A stretch of DNA of 62,500 nt from Neocallimastix lanati (nom. inval.) (GCA_016946835.1 JACVTC010000013.1:1372501-1435000); one strand, 5' to 3'. Numbered from the stretch's first letter, positions 44,780-60,505 are shown. The notes: a model not told the origin generated them from the letters alone. Translations and numbers: made by a program.

Positions 44780-47700
44780 TAAAAAAAGGATAAAGAAGTT
44801 TGGGTATTTTTAGATGAAATCAATACATGTAATTCGTTAGGATTAATAACAGAATTAATGTTTAGATAATACATGTAGGGGTAAAAAAATTAAAAAGAAC
44901 GTCAAATTCATTGCTGCTTGTAATCCATATCGTTTGGATACAGGAAAAAGAGCGGAATTTGGATTACATTATGGTGATAAATATAAAAATAAGAAACTTG
45001 TATATGTTAGTTAATCCATTGCCATTATCACTTCTTAATTTTGTTTTTTGATTTTGGAAATCCAACAAAAGCTGATATTAAAAAGTATATTGAAAATATT
45101 GTACTGAAAACACTTGAAGAATCAATTAATGATATGAATATCATAGATTATATAAAACCCCTTAGCAATAAATTCAATATCAAAAGCTCATGAATTTAGT
45201 ATAAATAGTTTTAATATCTCTACTGCAAGTTTAAGAGAGATTAGAAGATGGGATATTCTGTTTAGGTGGTTTATAAAATTACTAACTAATAATTATTTTT
45301 CTAAAAAGCTGAAGCCTTCACAAGATAATATTTATTTATATTCATTGAATTTGAGTCTTTATCTATGTTATTATATTAGAATAAGTGAAAAAGAAAAAAG
45401 AAAGTTATTCATTTGAAGAAATGAAAAAGGTATTTGGTGGAAAATATGATTTTGAAGAAATTCCAACTAAAATTCAAAATTTAATTGCTGATGAAGTTAA
45501 CTTAGAATCTGGTGTTGCAAAAAAATAGTACCTTTATTAGAAAATCTATTTTTTATTTTCGTATGTTTAAACACAAAAATTCCACTTTTAATCATAGGAA
45601 AACCCGGATGCAGTAAATCTCTTAGTTGACAATTAATTTCAAAATTGATGAAAGGTAAAAAATTCCACTAATGAATTATTTAAAGAATTCTCAAAGTTAA
45701 TATACTAAGTCCTATCAAGGTTCCCTGACAAGTAATTCTGAAGGTATTTTAAGAGTATTTGAAAATGCTGAAAAAAGTATACTTGACAATTCATTAAATA
45801 ATATTATATCGGCTATATATTTTGATGAATTGGGTTTAGCTGAATTATCTAGTAATAATCATTTTAAAGGTTATTCGTTTCAAAATTAGAATATGATGAT
45901 AATAAGAATAAAATATCATTTATTGGAATTTCAAATTATTGTCTTGATGCCTCAAAAATGAATAGAGGAATCCATTTATCTATTCCTGAGCCCGATATAG
46001 AAGATATGAAAACAACGGTTTTGGCAATTACTGAATCATATAATATTAAGTTAGATACATTATATGGAAAATATTTTGAAGATTTTATCATTGACATATT
46101 ATAAGTATAAATAGCAATTAAATCAATATCCTTCTAGGTTTGAAGATCTTAAATTGAAGTATAGTATTATGTAATATCATGGAACTAGAGATTTTTACTA
46201 TTTAATAAAAATTGTCCCCAAACTTCTAATTAAGCATAAATTTCCACAGAACAAATTAATCATTATAGAATTACTATGTGAAATTATCGAAAGGAACTTT
46301 GGTGGTTTAAATAATTCAGTTTTAATTTTTAAGCAACTATTTAATGAAAAAAAAATAAGGGTATTGGTGAAAAGAAACAATATGATGTTATAAAATGTAT
46401 TACTGAAAATGTTAATGATTTCAACAGTAGATATCTTTTATTAATAACAAAAGATTTTATTAGTCAATTTTTAATTACATCAATTTTAAAGCAATTAGGA
46501 AAGAAATATACATTTTATTTATGGAAGTGCTTTTGAAGATGATACAATTCATAGTCATTATACTGTAAAAGAATTAAATAAGATTCAAGTGACCATGAAT
46601 ACAGAAGATGTAATAATTTTGAATAAAAATTTGAAACAGTGTATCCATCACTATATGATTTATTTAATCAAAATTTTAGGATAACAGGTAACAGTAAATA
46701 TTCTAGAATAGCATTAGAAAAATTCCAATACACAAAATTATTTCACAAATGATAAGTTTAGATGCATTGTACTTATTGATAAAAACGACATATATAAAGA
46801 AGATCCATCTTCTCTAAATCGTTTTGAAAAACATTATATTACTTTTGAATATTTACTAGATAAATCTTACAATGATTTATCCAAAGAAATAAATAAGATA
46901 TTGACTAGTCTATATAAACTAGGGGAAAATAAAAAAAAATAATATTGATATTAAAATGGAATTAATTAATTGTGATATCGAAGAAATTAAAGGGTTGTTT
47001 TATTTCGAAACAGGGTATAATAAAAATCCAGAAGGATTAAATATTAACCAATATAAATCACAACTAATGAAAAGAATAGTGAGGACATTTAGTCAAGATA
47101 TTATGTTCTTTATTAGAAATTTTGATTTCGCTGAAAAATATATAATAGTGATGACGAAGTCATTTCCAATCTTTTATTATATGGACTTGCATAAACGTCA
47201 AAGTTTAAAGGCCTATTTAGAAAAAATTGAATCAAATAGGCATATTATATATACTTTTTCAAATATATTAGATTCCATTTTTGATTATAATGATGAAAAT
47301 AAAGAAATAGCAAAATGAAAAATAGGGTACTTTTAATAGAAACAGCATAAAAAATGTGTACATAGATCAGTACAGCTCCGAAAGTGAAATTGATGAAGTG
47401 ATATCTGAATATTTAATTAGTCAAAGTCAAAATTTAATAATATTCCATTATAACCTTGAGGATTGTATTCATATAAACCATATTAACTATATATTTAATT
47501 CAAAATAATTCAAAATAATATAATAAAAAAAAGCAAAAAAAAAAAAAAAATCCAAAGATTTTATGTTTATTATCCACTTGAAAAGAACATTTAAAAATAT
47601 TAAAAATAAAAAATAGACAAGAAACAATGTGTAATGAATATTTAATTTCACATTTATCACCCTGGAAGCAAATGTTTATTGATAATTTAAACAGTTTAAA

Positions 47701-48670
47701 TAATAACTTTAAAGAAATATATGAATCATCAACTCTTGATTTATTTAAAAATAAATCATTAATTAATGGAGAAGAAGAATTTAAAAAGGATTTATATCAT
47801 GCATTTTACTTATATATTATCTAATTTCAAAATTAATATGACATCAATTTCTAACAATAAATATATTAAATATTTATGCAAATCTATTAATGAAAATGAA
47901 AATTTGAAAATTCAAATTCAAAGTTCTATTATGAAAAAAAAATAGAAAATAATTGGAACAAATATAATCATGAAAATCTTCAATGAATATAATTTTGACG
48001 AAAGCGAAGTAGATTTTATTTCAATTATTATTAAACATATGAAATCAATCTATAATGATGCCTTAATAAGTACAATTATTATCTTCTAAAATTTTATATG
48101 AAAATGAAGCATTCAATGATATTTATAGATATTATATTGATAATTTTAATACATCAATTATTAGGTACATTAATATGTCATCTAGGGAAAAAATAGATAC
48201 ATATTTAGGTATATCGTTTCCAGGTGTAATTCTATCATTCAAAGAAATTGATAGATGTATAATTGAAAATAGGGTAAACTATTTAGATAACGAAAATGAA
48301 GTTAGAAAAAATTTAAATACTGATATCGATGATTATAATGATTAAAAGAATATATATGAAAATAATATTGTTATTAAATTCAAAGAACAATTTGTCAATA
48401 AGTACATTAATTTTAAAGATTCATTTGATATCGAAAACCATATAAATGTCATTTTTGATGATTATATCATTTATTACTTATCGAAATCAAATTATAATTA
48501 TACTAATAAAAAAATTATAAGTTTTTTTTGATAATTTATTCTACTAATTTACTAATGAAAAAGAAAAAACACTAAATAATATAGCAAATTTTTCATTATT
48601 TATTGGTAGATGTTTCTCTAATCGTGATGATTATCAATCAGCTTTTAGTAGTATTGAATTTTTAGAGAGG
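44780..48670 (+). pseudogene. RNF213-like AAA ATPase/E3 relic, multiply frameshifted
   Basis: Fragments in shifting frames follow the order of RNF213-type proteins. WVFLDEINT and NVKFIAACNPYR (about 44800-44935) are the Walker B and sensor of a first AAA module. IPLLIIGKPGCSKS (about 45575-45615) is the P-loop of the next, followed by YQGSLTSNSEGILRVFENAE (about 45710), IYFDELGLAE (about 45815), FIGISNYCLDASKMNRGIHL (about 45920-45980) and YHGTRDFYYLIK. Later come SRYLLLIT, LYDLFNQNF-like and KFRCIVLIDKNDIYKEDPS with LNRFEKHYI, then long alpha-helical parts to about 48660. RNF213 proteins are giant E3 ligases; the N-terminus, first P-loop, RING and RZ finger are all absent. More than ten stops or frameshifts lie in the whole stretch. 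The longest intact piece is 46956-47318. Family assignment is confident; function is lost. Confidence 0.85.
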
Positions 48671-48674
48671 TTAT

Positions 48675-49124
48675 TGTCCGAGTGTTAGACCAAGGCAATG
48701 GAAAAAATTTTACATTAACATGGATGTTGCTATTGCTGTTGCTTTCTATGAACCAAAAATCAGTTATAGATGTACGAGGAAAGAGCTATTGACAGGAATA
48801 CTGATAGAGATATTAGAGGCGCATGATTTGATCATGACTTAAAAGAAGGGCTGAACATGAATTAAAGGGATTAAGATTTATTGCATATCACACTGGTGAT
48901 AAAATAAGAAGATATAAAGTTAATTGGTCTTACAACTGTTCCAACTGATAAATTAAAGTTCCAAATGGGCTTAAGACCAGCCAAGAAATAGTTAACTACT
49001 TCCAAATTAGTAACTATTTCCGAAAACAATTTTTTTTTTTCAATAGTCAATTAAAATATACCTATCCCTTCCCATATATTATGGCTGATAGTCCAAAAAG
49101 AAACACATTTATATGCCAGTTGAA

Positions 49125-49159
<35 letters not shown>

Positions 49160-49610
49160 AAATTATTGTTTAGGTCAATGATTACAATAAGTTTTTTTAT
49201 TATTATTATTATTTTTGAAATTATTACGAGGGTTAATGATAAACAATGATACCAATAAGAAAAATTTAAATGATCCATACAAAAACATCTTGATATGATC
49301 CAATTTTTAAATGTTAACCATGAAATATAAAAAGAATGGAATGCTATCAGAAAAGGTATAGAAATTATTTTCTATTGATCCATTAAAAATAAATGTGAAT
49401 ATCAAGAAGTCTACGGAATTAAATTTGATACTAAAAAAAAAAAGACTTTGGTTTTGAAGTCCCTATTCTTCTTCCAGGAACCAAGAGTTTTTAAATATCA
49501 TATAAAAAAAAAGAAAAAGGTGGAGAAAAATCTATTAAACCAAACTCTTTGGTAAATGGAATTTAAAGGATAAAAGTTTTTTCTCTTTTTAGCTCGACGA
49601 TGTAATGAAT
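48675..49610 (+). pseudogene. Argonaute relic (L1-PAZ-L2 segment)
   Basis: VRPRQWKKFYINMDVAIAV (about 48684-48745) matches the ArgoL1 'SvRP...l.iNiDva' block. LKGLRFIAYHTGDKIRRYKV (about 48865-48925), then after a frameshift IGLTT-like text, is the start of a PAZ domain. IVNYFQISNYF and KYTYPFPYIMADSPKRNTF (about 48990-49115) follow the PAZ C-terminal half, where Argonautes read 'YF.....l.yp.lP.i..g..k...ylP'. FGFEVPILLPG (about 49450) and GKWNLKDKSFF (about 49555-49585) match the linker-2 'G.WNl..k.F' block. The N domain, MID and PIWI (slicer) domains are not present. A poly-T run at about 49127-49159 and stops break it. A working Argonaute would load small RNAs; this copy cannot. Confidence 0.7.
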
Positions 49611-49856
49611 TAAATTCTTGGTCTATTTTTTTTTTTTTTTTTTTTTTTTTGTTCCACAATTTATTTAGACTAGGTTCAAATCAAGTTCTTAAACTTTTAT
49701 TCGTATAACTGCAACTGAGATATATATATATATATAAAAAGGTAGGTCAATACCTCATAAGAGAACCACCAATCTTAAAAAATGCTAATTCAAATGATAA
49801 TAATAAAAAAAAAAAATAATACTCTTGTTCAATCATTCGAAAGAGCATCTTTCAAA

Positions 49857-49887
<31 letters not shown>

Positions 49888-50486
49888 AAAAAAAAAATAA
49901 AAATAAACAATATTAATAAAACATGTATTAAATAAAACATATATTAAATACTAATTAATAATTTTAATTTTAAAAGATAAAGATTTTATCTTCATAAATA
50001 GTATTTCATTGACTTCCATTATCCATAAATTTGAACTCCATATTTTTTTTTTTTTTTGTAATTTTTCAATTAAAATATTGATTATTATTTTTTTTATAAC
50101 TTTAATAAGAAATAAAATATATTATATATATATATATATACTCAATATTATTTAACAACATCAATCAAAGGAAAAGAAAAAAAAAAAAAAGATAAATATA
50201 AAAAAATTCTAAATTGTTTATTATTTCTTATTTTATTTTATTTTATTAATATTTTTGTAATATTTTATTTTTTTAAAATTTGTTTTATTTTATTTTATTT
50301 TGTATTATTATTTTTTAATTTAACTTTTTTAATAAATGTTTTTATTATTTTTATTTTATTTTAATTTCATTTTATTTTTATTTTTGGTATGACTTTTTTT
50401 GGTTAATAATTCCATTAATTTTTTTTTTTTTTTTTTAATTTGGGTATAAATATTTTTTTTGATTTGTTTTTTTTTTTATTTCATTT

Positions 50487-50530
<44 letters not shown>

Positions 50531-51078
50531 TATTATTATTATTACTATTATAATTAGCTTTATAAATTTTAATTTTTTCTTTATAATTATTAATTTTACA
50601 AAACTAAAAAAAAAAAAACATAAATAATAATAATAAAAAAAAAGTCTATTATATTTATAAATTATATATTTATAAATATATATTCTATATATTTATTTCA
50701 ATTAATTAATTGAAAATAGGTTGATTTATTATTGTTAATGTATAAAGTAATAAAAATATAAATTAAGTAATCTATTATTAATTTTTTTTTCTTAATTCAT
50801 TAATTTTATTACTTTATATAAACTTTCAATAACTTTATAAAGAAATTCAAAATTTTCAATTAAATTTTAACATTCTTTATACGGTTACTGCTATTGATTT
50901 ATTTTTTTATTTTTATTATTAATTTTTAAACTATATAAATTAGACTTCTATTTAATATGCTTACTTATAAATTATTAATTGATAATGATATTACTAAAAT
51001 AGAATTCTATTAAACAATATATTATAATTTAATATATTATTTCAAAATAAAAATAATTAATAGATCAAAAATAATAAA

Positions 51079-51109
<31 letters not shown>

Positions 51110-51247
51110 GTTTGTTTGTTTGTTTGTTTAAATCAATCCTTATTTACATTTCATTTCTTAACATTAAAATCTTTTAAATAAGATATCTAAAGAATTACGA
51201 ATGAAAAATTATAATAAAAAAATAAACAAGGAATATTTCTTCTTTGT
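49611..51247. other. AT-rich spacer
   Basis: No gene seen. Poly-T runs at about 49627-49650, 50490-50529 and 51081-51110, an (AAAT)n tract near 49858-49888, and a short (GTTT)n tract at 51110-51128. Confidence 0.6.
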
Positions 51248-52666
51248 TTATAGATTTTTATTACAATTTAATCTTTTATAAGTATTTTCCATATCAGAAT
51301 GTTTTACTTTAGATATTAATTTAGAATCATTAAAATTCTTTTTATATAAGGGTACAAAAGATAAATCAGGATTAACTGGTATACTTGGATATATAATTTT
51401 TGGTTGTTTTTTATGTTTAAGTTTTTTTATATATTTTTGTTTTTGTTGATCCTTATCTTTATTTTTAAGACTTGGTAATGATTTAGACTTTCTTAAAGGA
51501 GAAGACGATGAATTTTCTTTTATTGAACTCATTTTTTCCTTATTTAAATTGGTTGTTGATTTTGTAGGTCTTATATAATGTTTAATTTTTGTTTCATTAT
51601 TAGCTTGTATTTGTGAAGGAGAATTAGATAATTTAAGATTATTTTTTGATTCATTTTCCTTAAAATTTTCAATTGAATATTCTGAAGGAACTGAAACAAA
51701 TAAATCTTTATTTTCTTTTTCAACAGGGATATCAATATTATGGTTGGTATCAATTTCAACATGAATAGTTTCTTGATTTTTAGTTTCTTCACAGTTATTT
51801 TCATTTATGGTAAGGAGTACTGGTGAAAATGATGATGTATTGGTATTTAAACTATTATTTTTTGTTAATAAAAGAGTTGATAATTTTTTTTCATCCTCTG
51901 ATGATGAGTTTGTATTGTTTATATTATGTTCTATAGCTTCTTGTTCAGCTTTAACATCTTGAGTTTTATATCCTAGAAAAAAATTATTATTATTATTATT
52001 ATCATCAAATATATTAAACATTGGAACATAGTCAGGAGATAAATATTCTGGATTATAGATTTTCTTTGAATTAGGTTGAATGCCAGTAAAGAGCTCTACA
52101 CCATCCCAATACCATGGATATTTTGGTATATAGTTAAGAGTCATTCCATTGGATAAAGTAAGATAAATAGTAACATCGGAATATAACTCTTTAGCGGATT
52201 TTTGTTTCTCTATAACTTTTTGATAATATTCCGCACAATATATAGTTTTTGGCTTTTCCTCAATATATGGTGGTAATAAACCATTTTCACGTGCTACAGA
52301 TTCATAAACCTGTTTATGTCTGAAATTTTTTTGAAAGAATTTAATGGCATTTTCAATATACTATAATAAATGAAATTAAAATTAGAAAATAGTTATTATT
52401 AATATCTATTTATATATACATATAAATTTAGGTTTAAAAATTTAATAAATTAAATTTACCTTTAAATCTTCAAATAGATAATTTAAATAATCTAATCCTT
52501 TTTGATATAATTTATTTATCTTTTTTTGATTTTCTTCATTTTTACTAATATTTATAATAAAATTAGTAAGAGTCCATGCTCCAAAAATTAAAATACTAGA
52601 CATTAAAACTATAGTAAAAAACTGAGTTTTGAAGCCAGCTTCATAAGTACTATTATTTGGAATCAT
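51248..52666 (-). CDS. Single-pass membrane protein of unknown function, two exons
   Basis: Exon 1 (52666-52460) encodes 69 residues, exon 2 (52360-51248) 370 residues, joined in phase 0 across a 99-base GT-AG intron (donor GTAAAT, acceptor TATAG), giving 439 residues. After a short polar N-terminus, residues about 14-40 form one membrane span (FFTIVLMSSILIFGAWTLTNFI) with no cleavage motif, so a signal anchor. A Lys/Asn/Glu-rich helix follows, then a conserved-looking aromatic block (LPPYIEEKP, CAEYYQKVIE, YPWYWDGVELFTG; about residues 90-170). The rest is low complexity: Asn runs, SSSEDE, SSSSPLRKSKSLPSLK, and basic LKHKKQPK near the C-terminus. No family is recognised. Both the exon structure and the GC-richer codons support a real gene. 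Confidence 0.75.
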
Positions 52667-54000
52667 TTTTATTAATTTTATTTTAAATCATTGATATAGA
52701 ATAAGGAGTATATTATAAAAATATATATTTATTTTTTAAATTTTCTCTAAAAAATTTATTATTTTTATCTTTTTTTTATAATATTTTAATAGATTTTACA
52801 AACAATAAAATGAATAAAACAAATTTATTTTTTTTTTAATAATATTGTCAAAATTTTTTAATATAATATAATATAATGTTAAAATTTATTAATAGTATAT
52901 ATGAAATTTCTTTTTTGATATAAAATAATAAAAGTATTTATGAATTAATTTATTTATTTTTTTTATACACTTTTATTAATAAATAAATTAATTAAATTAT
53001 ATTAAAATGAGATTTATCTCTTGGTATATATTTATTAATTATTTTTCTTAACTTTTTTTTTTTCAATAAATTAAATAAGTATTAAATATTATTTTTCTAT
53101 ATATTCACTAAACTTAATATAAGAAAAATATTTTTATTAAATTCATTTATAGTTAATTAATGGAATTTACTTTTTCAAAACATTTTATATTATAAAAAAT
53201 ATTTTTTATCTTTTTTTTTTTTTTAAGATTACACTTAAATCTTTATTTTTAGTTTAATATTTAATTTAAAATATATAACATCATACTTTTTTCGTTTATT
53301 TATATAAAATATTTTATTATAGCATTAAACTTTTTATTATTATTTATATATTTATTATTTATTATTTAATATTATTATTTATTATTTATTAGTTCTTTAT
53401 TTATTTATTATTATTTATTATTATTATTTATTATTTATTTATTTATTATTATATGAATACATTGTTTAATTTATATTAAAAATTTATTAGCCTCATTTAT
53501 TATTGTATTAATGAATCATAATATATTTCTTTTAATTATTCTTTATATGGACCATAATATATTATATGAATAAATAATATTCAATATGATTTATATTTAA
53601 TTTATATATTATGTTAATTTATTCATTTATGAAACTTATATTAATATGATTATATTATAGATTATACAAATTAAATATAGTTCGTATATTATATATTTAT
53701 ATATAGTATTTATTTCTATTTATTCAATCTACCTTCTTTTTATTATCTATTCAATTTCATATTATTTATATATATATTATATTGTCCTTAATCATAATAT
53801 AAATTCATAAATTTATTTATTTTTATTCAGTTTATATATACATAATTAATTAATATATAATATAATTATTAATTTTTATTATTAATTAAATTTTATTTTG
53901 ATTAAATCTTATTTATTATATTTAATTACAATATATTATATATATTTATCTATATTTACTATTTCTTTTATATATTCACTTAATTAAATATGCTTATATA
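52667..54000. other. AT-rich spacer
   Basis: AT filler with TTA/TTTA-type tracts near 53335-53450. No exon-like segment. Confidence 0.6.
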
Positions 54001-56519
<2,519 letters not shown>

Positions 56520-57045
56520 ATAAATAATAAATAATAAAAAGAGTATATATTAATAAATAATAAATAATAAATAATAAATAATAAAAAGAGTATTTATTAA
56601 TAAATAATAAATAATAAATAATAAATAATAAAAAATTTATTAATAAATGATAAATAATAAATGATAAATAATAAATAATAAATAATAAAAAGAGTATTTA
56701 TTAATAAATAATAAATAATAAATAATAAATAATAAATAATAAAAAGAGTATTTATTAAATAATAAATAATAAATAATAAAAAGAATATTTATTAATAAAT
56801 AATAAATAATAAATAATAAATAATAAAAAGAGTATTTATTAATAAATAATAAATAATAAATAATAAAAAGAGTATTTATTAATAAATAATAAATAATAAA
56901 TAATAAATAATAAAAAGAGTATTTATTAATAAATAATAAATAATAAATAATAAAAAGAATATTTATTAATAAATAATAAATAATAAATAATAAATAATAA
57001 AAAGAGTATTTATTAATAAATAATAAATAATAAATAATAAATAAT
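56520..57045. repeat. AAAAAGAGTATTTATT satellite, about 11 units of 38-52 bp
   Basis: Each unit consists of AAAAAGAGTATTTATTAATA followed by three to five AATAATA heptamers. Unit starts are seen near 56536, 56583, 56690, 56741, 56779, 56825, 56867, 56912, 56951 and 57000, with one degenerate AAAAAATTTATTAATAAATG unit. Unit length varies by whole heptamers. The degenerate counterpart is at 10.77-11.06 kb. Confidence 0.9.
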
Positions 57046-57576
57046 TATAAACAAATAATAATAAATGATAACATTATATTAAAGTATTATTTTATTAAAT
57101 AGTATTATTAAAAAACATTAATAAAATTGTCATTATATGAATTGTGGATGTATTTTAAATTATTTTAAATTACTCATTTATTAAAAATTTATATTTATAT
57201 TTATTTTTTTTTTTGATTTATCAATAATTTTTTAATAAATTTTTTAATGTATCTATTAAACTTTAAATTTTTTTTTTTATAAATTTTTTATTTATTTATT
57301 TATGTAATTTACATATAATTTCAAATTTTATTATAATTTTATTATAATTTTTTTTTTGTGATACAGTCACATCACATCACAACCATTTTCATTAATGCCT
57401 TGTCAAACTTTTTCAAAATTAAGTGAACCAAACAACAAAATGTATCAAACTCAAATTTAGAATGTATTTCCAAAAAAAAAAAAAAAAAATAGAAACACGA
57501 TAAAATAATAAGAAAAATTAGAAGAAAAAAAAAAAAAAAAAAAGTAAAGAATTTTGACTATTTAGAATTATTAAGT
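57046..57576. other. AT-rich 3' flank of the lectin-like relic
   Basis: No gene. A less AT-biased patch at about 57359-57460 contains the direct repeat CACATCACATCAC but no recognisable signal. Confidence 0.5.
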
Positions 57577-58463
57577 TTATTCTATAAAAGTTAAGGCATT
57601 AGGTTCACTATCATATTCTAATTTTAAATCTTGTGTATTATTAACAATTACGCTCTCATTAATACTAAAACCAGTTTCATTTATTTTCATTTCATAAATT
57701 GGCCAAAGGAAACCTTTACCAATTAATTGCAAGCCATAATTATTAGATAGATAAGCAAATCGACCATCGCCCCTTTATAGATAATATTATAGATAATAAT
57801 CTATCATAAGTAGTGAAGTAGTTTGATACATCTATTTTACCATAATAATTATGTTCTCTATTTTCTAAGGAATTTAAAAATTTAATAGGTTCATAACCCC
57901 CATTCAAATGTATTTGAATCCATGTCCATAATAACTAATCCATAATCATTATTTCTTAAAAATTGGTTTTAATAGTCAAAGTGTATCTTTTTTATTACTA
58001 GGCAAAGATGCTATAATTTTTGATTTAATTTTTACAATGTAAAAATAATCCATTATCTAATATTTTCAATTCTTTTACTTCATCACAAGATTCAAATGGG
58101 CTCTCTTCTTCATCATAAACAAACCCAATGTTAATTGAGTTTTTATTTAAACTTAACTAAACATTATTGTCATATTGATAAACTAATTTTTCACCTGGTA
58201 ACAAATTATTATAATATGGATCAACAATAATATTTTTATGATCTGGTTGTTCATAACTAGGCATATTATATATGTAAGGTAATCTAAGTTTTTCATTACA
58301 TGATGAAATAGAATAAACCAATGGCTCCATATATTTCATATGATAATTATTTTTTCTAATAAACCAATTACTCCAAATAATATTATCGGAAGTATCCACA
58401 ATCTTTAATTCCCTATTATCAGTTAACTTTAATTTATAAGAAAGTTGATTTATTTCATTTCTA

Positions 58464-58469
<6 letters not shown>

Positions 58470-58507
<38 letters not shown>

Positions 58508-58548
58508 CTCCTCCTCCTCCTTATTACTATTACTATTATTACAATTAC

Positions 58549-58591
<43 letters not shown>

Positions 58592-58592
58592 T
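58470..58592. repeat. Imperfect (TTA)n tract encoding poly-Asn
   Basis: TTA triplets with CAT/CCT variants. In the minus-strand lectin-like frame they encode an Asn/Asp/Glu-rich linker. Confidence 0.85.
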
Positions 58593-59745
58593 CCTGTATT
58601 ACCTTTATAAACAATAATATCATTTTCATTTTCATCTTCCTCATTGTAGTTAATATAACCGATCTTATCACTAATCATATCATCCTATGGATCCATAATC
58701 TCTCCTAAACCAATACTATCATCGTCATTATTATAAATAATAGTATTATTATTGTTAATTTCTGTATTGTTAAATGTGCTATTATCATTATTATTTTTTA
58801 TGATTATTAATTTCTATATTGTTAAAATTATTAATATCATTATTGTTTTCATTATTATCATCACCAAGATTTCCATCATATTTGGTTACGATAAAAGTTT
58901 GCCATACAATATAATTATACTTATCTCGTAAAATTAATTCACCAATAAGAGATAAAAGAAAGCGTAAATGGAGATTCAAATGGTTCAACAAAAAAAAAAC
59001 AGTATCGGAAGACCGCATTGTTCTATCGTTTTCTTTAAAACTAAATTATTACCTGAAGGTTGCAAGTAAAAACTATACTTAACGGTTTTTTGAAACCATT
59101 TTTTTTTTTTTTTTTTTTTTCATTTTCATTAAATATGATATCACACTTAAATGGTAATTCAGATTCATATTTATTTTTTTTAACATTAATATTGATATAT
59201 AATTATGAATATCATAATTAGTTTCAGCTTTTTTTTTTATTAGTGTTAACCTTTAATGGTTAAGTTATATCCTATAGGGGAAGGCGTAACCTCTGTAAAT
59301 ATCAGCACCATAATTACCTTTACTTGTCTTAATTCTCCATATAGGAGATAATAATCCACATCATATAAAATAACCTCACATGATTTTTCCATTATCGATT
59401 TCTTTACTCATCAGAGTATATCCATTATCACCAAAAAATGACCAACATTAAGAGGCAAATGTTTTGGGGTAGTGAATCCCATATGACAATTTCTTGTGAA
59501 GTATCAACCTTATAGATATCATCTTCTTCAATAGTATAATCATCTAAGATATTTTCTGCTGTCATAATCAAATGTCCATTATTAGCAATTTTTAAAATTC
59601 TACCTTTAATTCATAAGCATTGACGTCTTCAGTATTGGGAATTGTTGTGGTAGAATACCATCGGATAGGTTTTTTTTTTATTAAATTCTTTATGACAGAT
59701 AACTAATTGTCCGGTTTCTAATATTCAGAAAAAAAAAAAAACTAC

Positions 59746-59952
59746 GGATTTGATAGATTCAAAGTTGAAATATATCCATGGATTTGATAGATTCAAAGTT
59801 GAAATATATCCATGGATTTGATAGATTCAAAGTTGAAATATATCCATGGATTTGATAGATTCAAAGTTGAAATATATCCATGGATTTGATAGATTCAAAG
59901 TTGAAATATATCCATGGATTTGATAGATTCAAAGTTGAAATATATCCATGGA
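59746..59952. repeat. Six exact copies of a 34-bp unit
   Basis: The unit GGATTTGATAGATTCAAAG plus TTGAAATATATCCAT starts at 59746, 59780, 59814, 59848, 59882 and 59916. It is followed by a partial seventh copy that runs into poly-T. Copies are identical by eye. 34 is not a multiple of three, so the array cannot expand inside a coding frame without shifting it. Confidence 0.95.
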
Positions 59953-60319
59953 TTTTTTTTTTATAAATAAATTTATTAGATTGATATTTAGTAAATTCCG
60001 ATGTATAAAAATTCTACATGATCTTCTTCTTTTACTTTTCTTTCCTGTTTCTTTAGCTACATCTTTTACGGTTGATTGTATGGATTTTTTTAGCTAATTT
60101 TTTTTTCAGTAACTTGTTTACAAACATATTTTCCTATTTGTTTAATTTTTCTTGTTTTATAAGAACCCTAATACCTTATTGAACCGCAAATTCAAGTAAA
60201 ATAGGAGCAAGTGGAGTAAGAAAAAATATTCTTTTTTTTTTTTTCAAATGAGTTTGATTATTATATAAATTAACATTTTCATCTTCACTATTAACTAATA
60301 TAAATCTTTTTATTTTTAC

Positions 60320-60505
60320 CATCCTTTTTATTCTTATTTTTATCCTTATTTTTATCCTTATTTTTATCCTTATTTTTATCCTTATTTTTATCCTTATTTT
60401 TATCCTTATTTTTATCCTTATTTTTATCCTTATTTTTATCCTTATTTTTATCCTTATTTTTATCCTTATTTTTATCCTTATTTTTATCCTTATTTTTATC
60501 CTTAT
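60320..60505. repeat. 12-bp array encoding (DKNK)n on the minus strand
   Basis: About fourteen to fifteen copies of TTATTTTTATCC, read on the minus strand as GAT AAA AAT AAG, giving a charged DKNK repeat inside the lectin-like relic. The frame is preserved across the array. Confidence 0.95.

Noticed and set aside
59746-59952. CRISPR-like array (regular short repeats)
   Set aside because: The 34-bp copies are contiguous with no unique spacers, in eukaryotic-type DNA.
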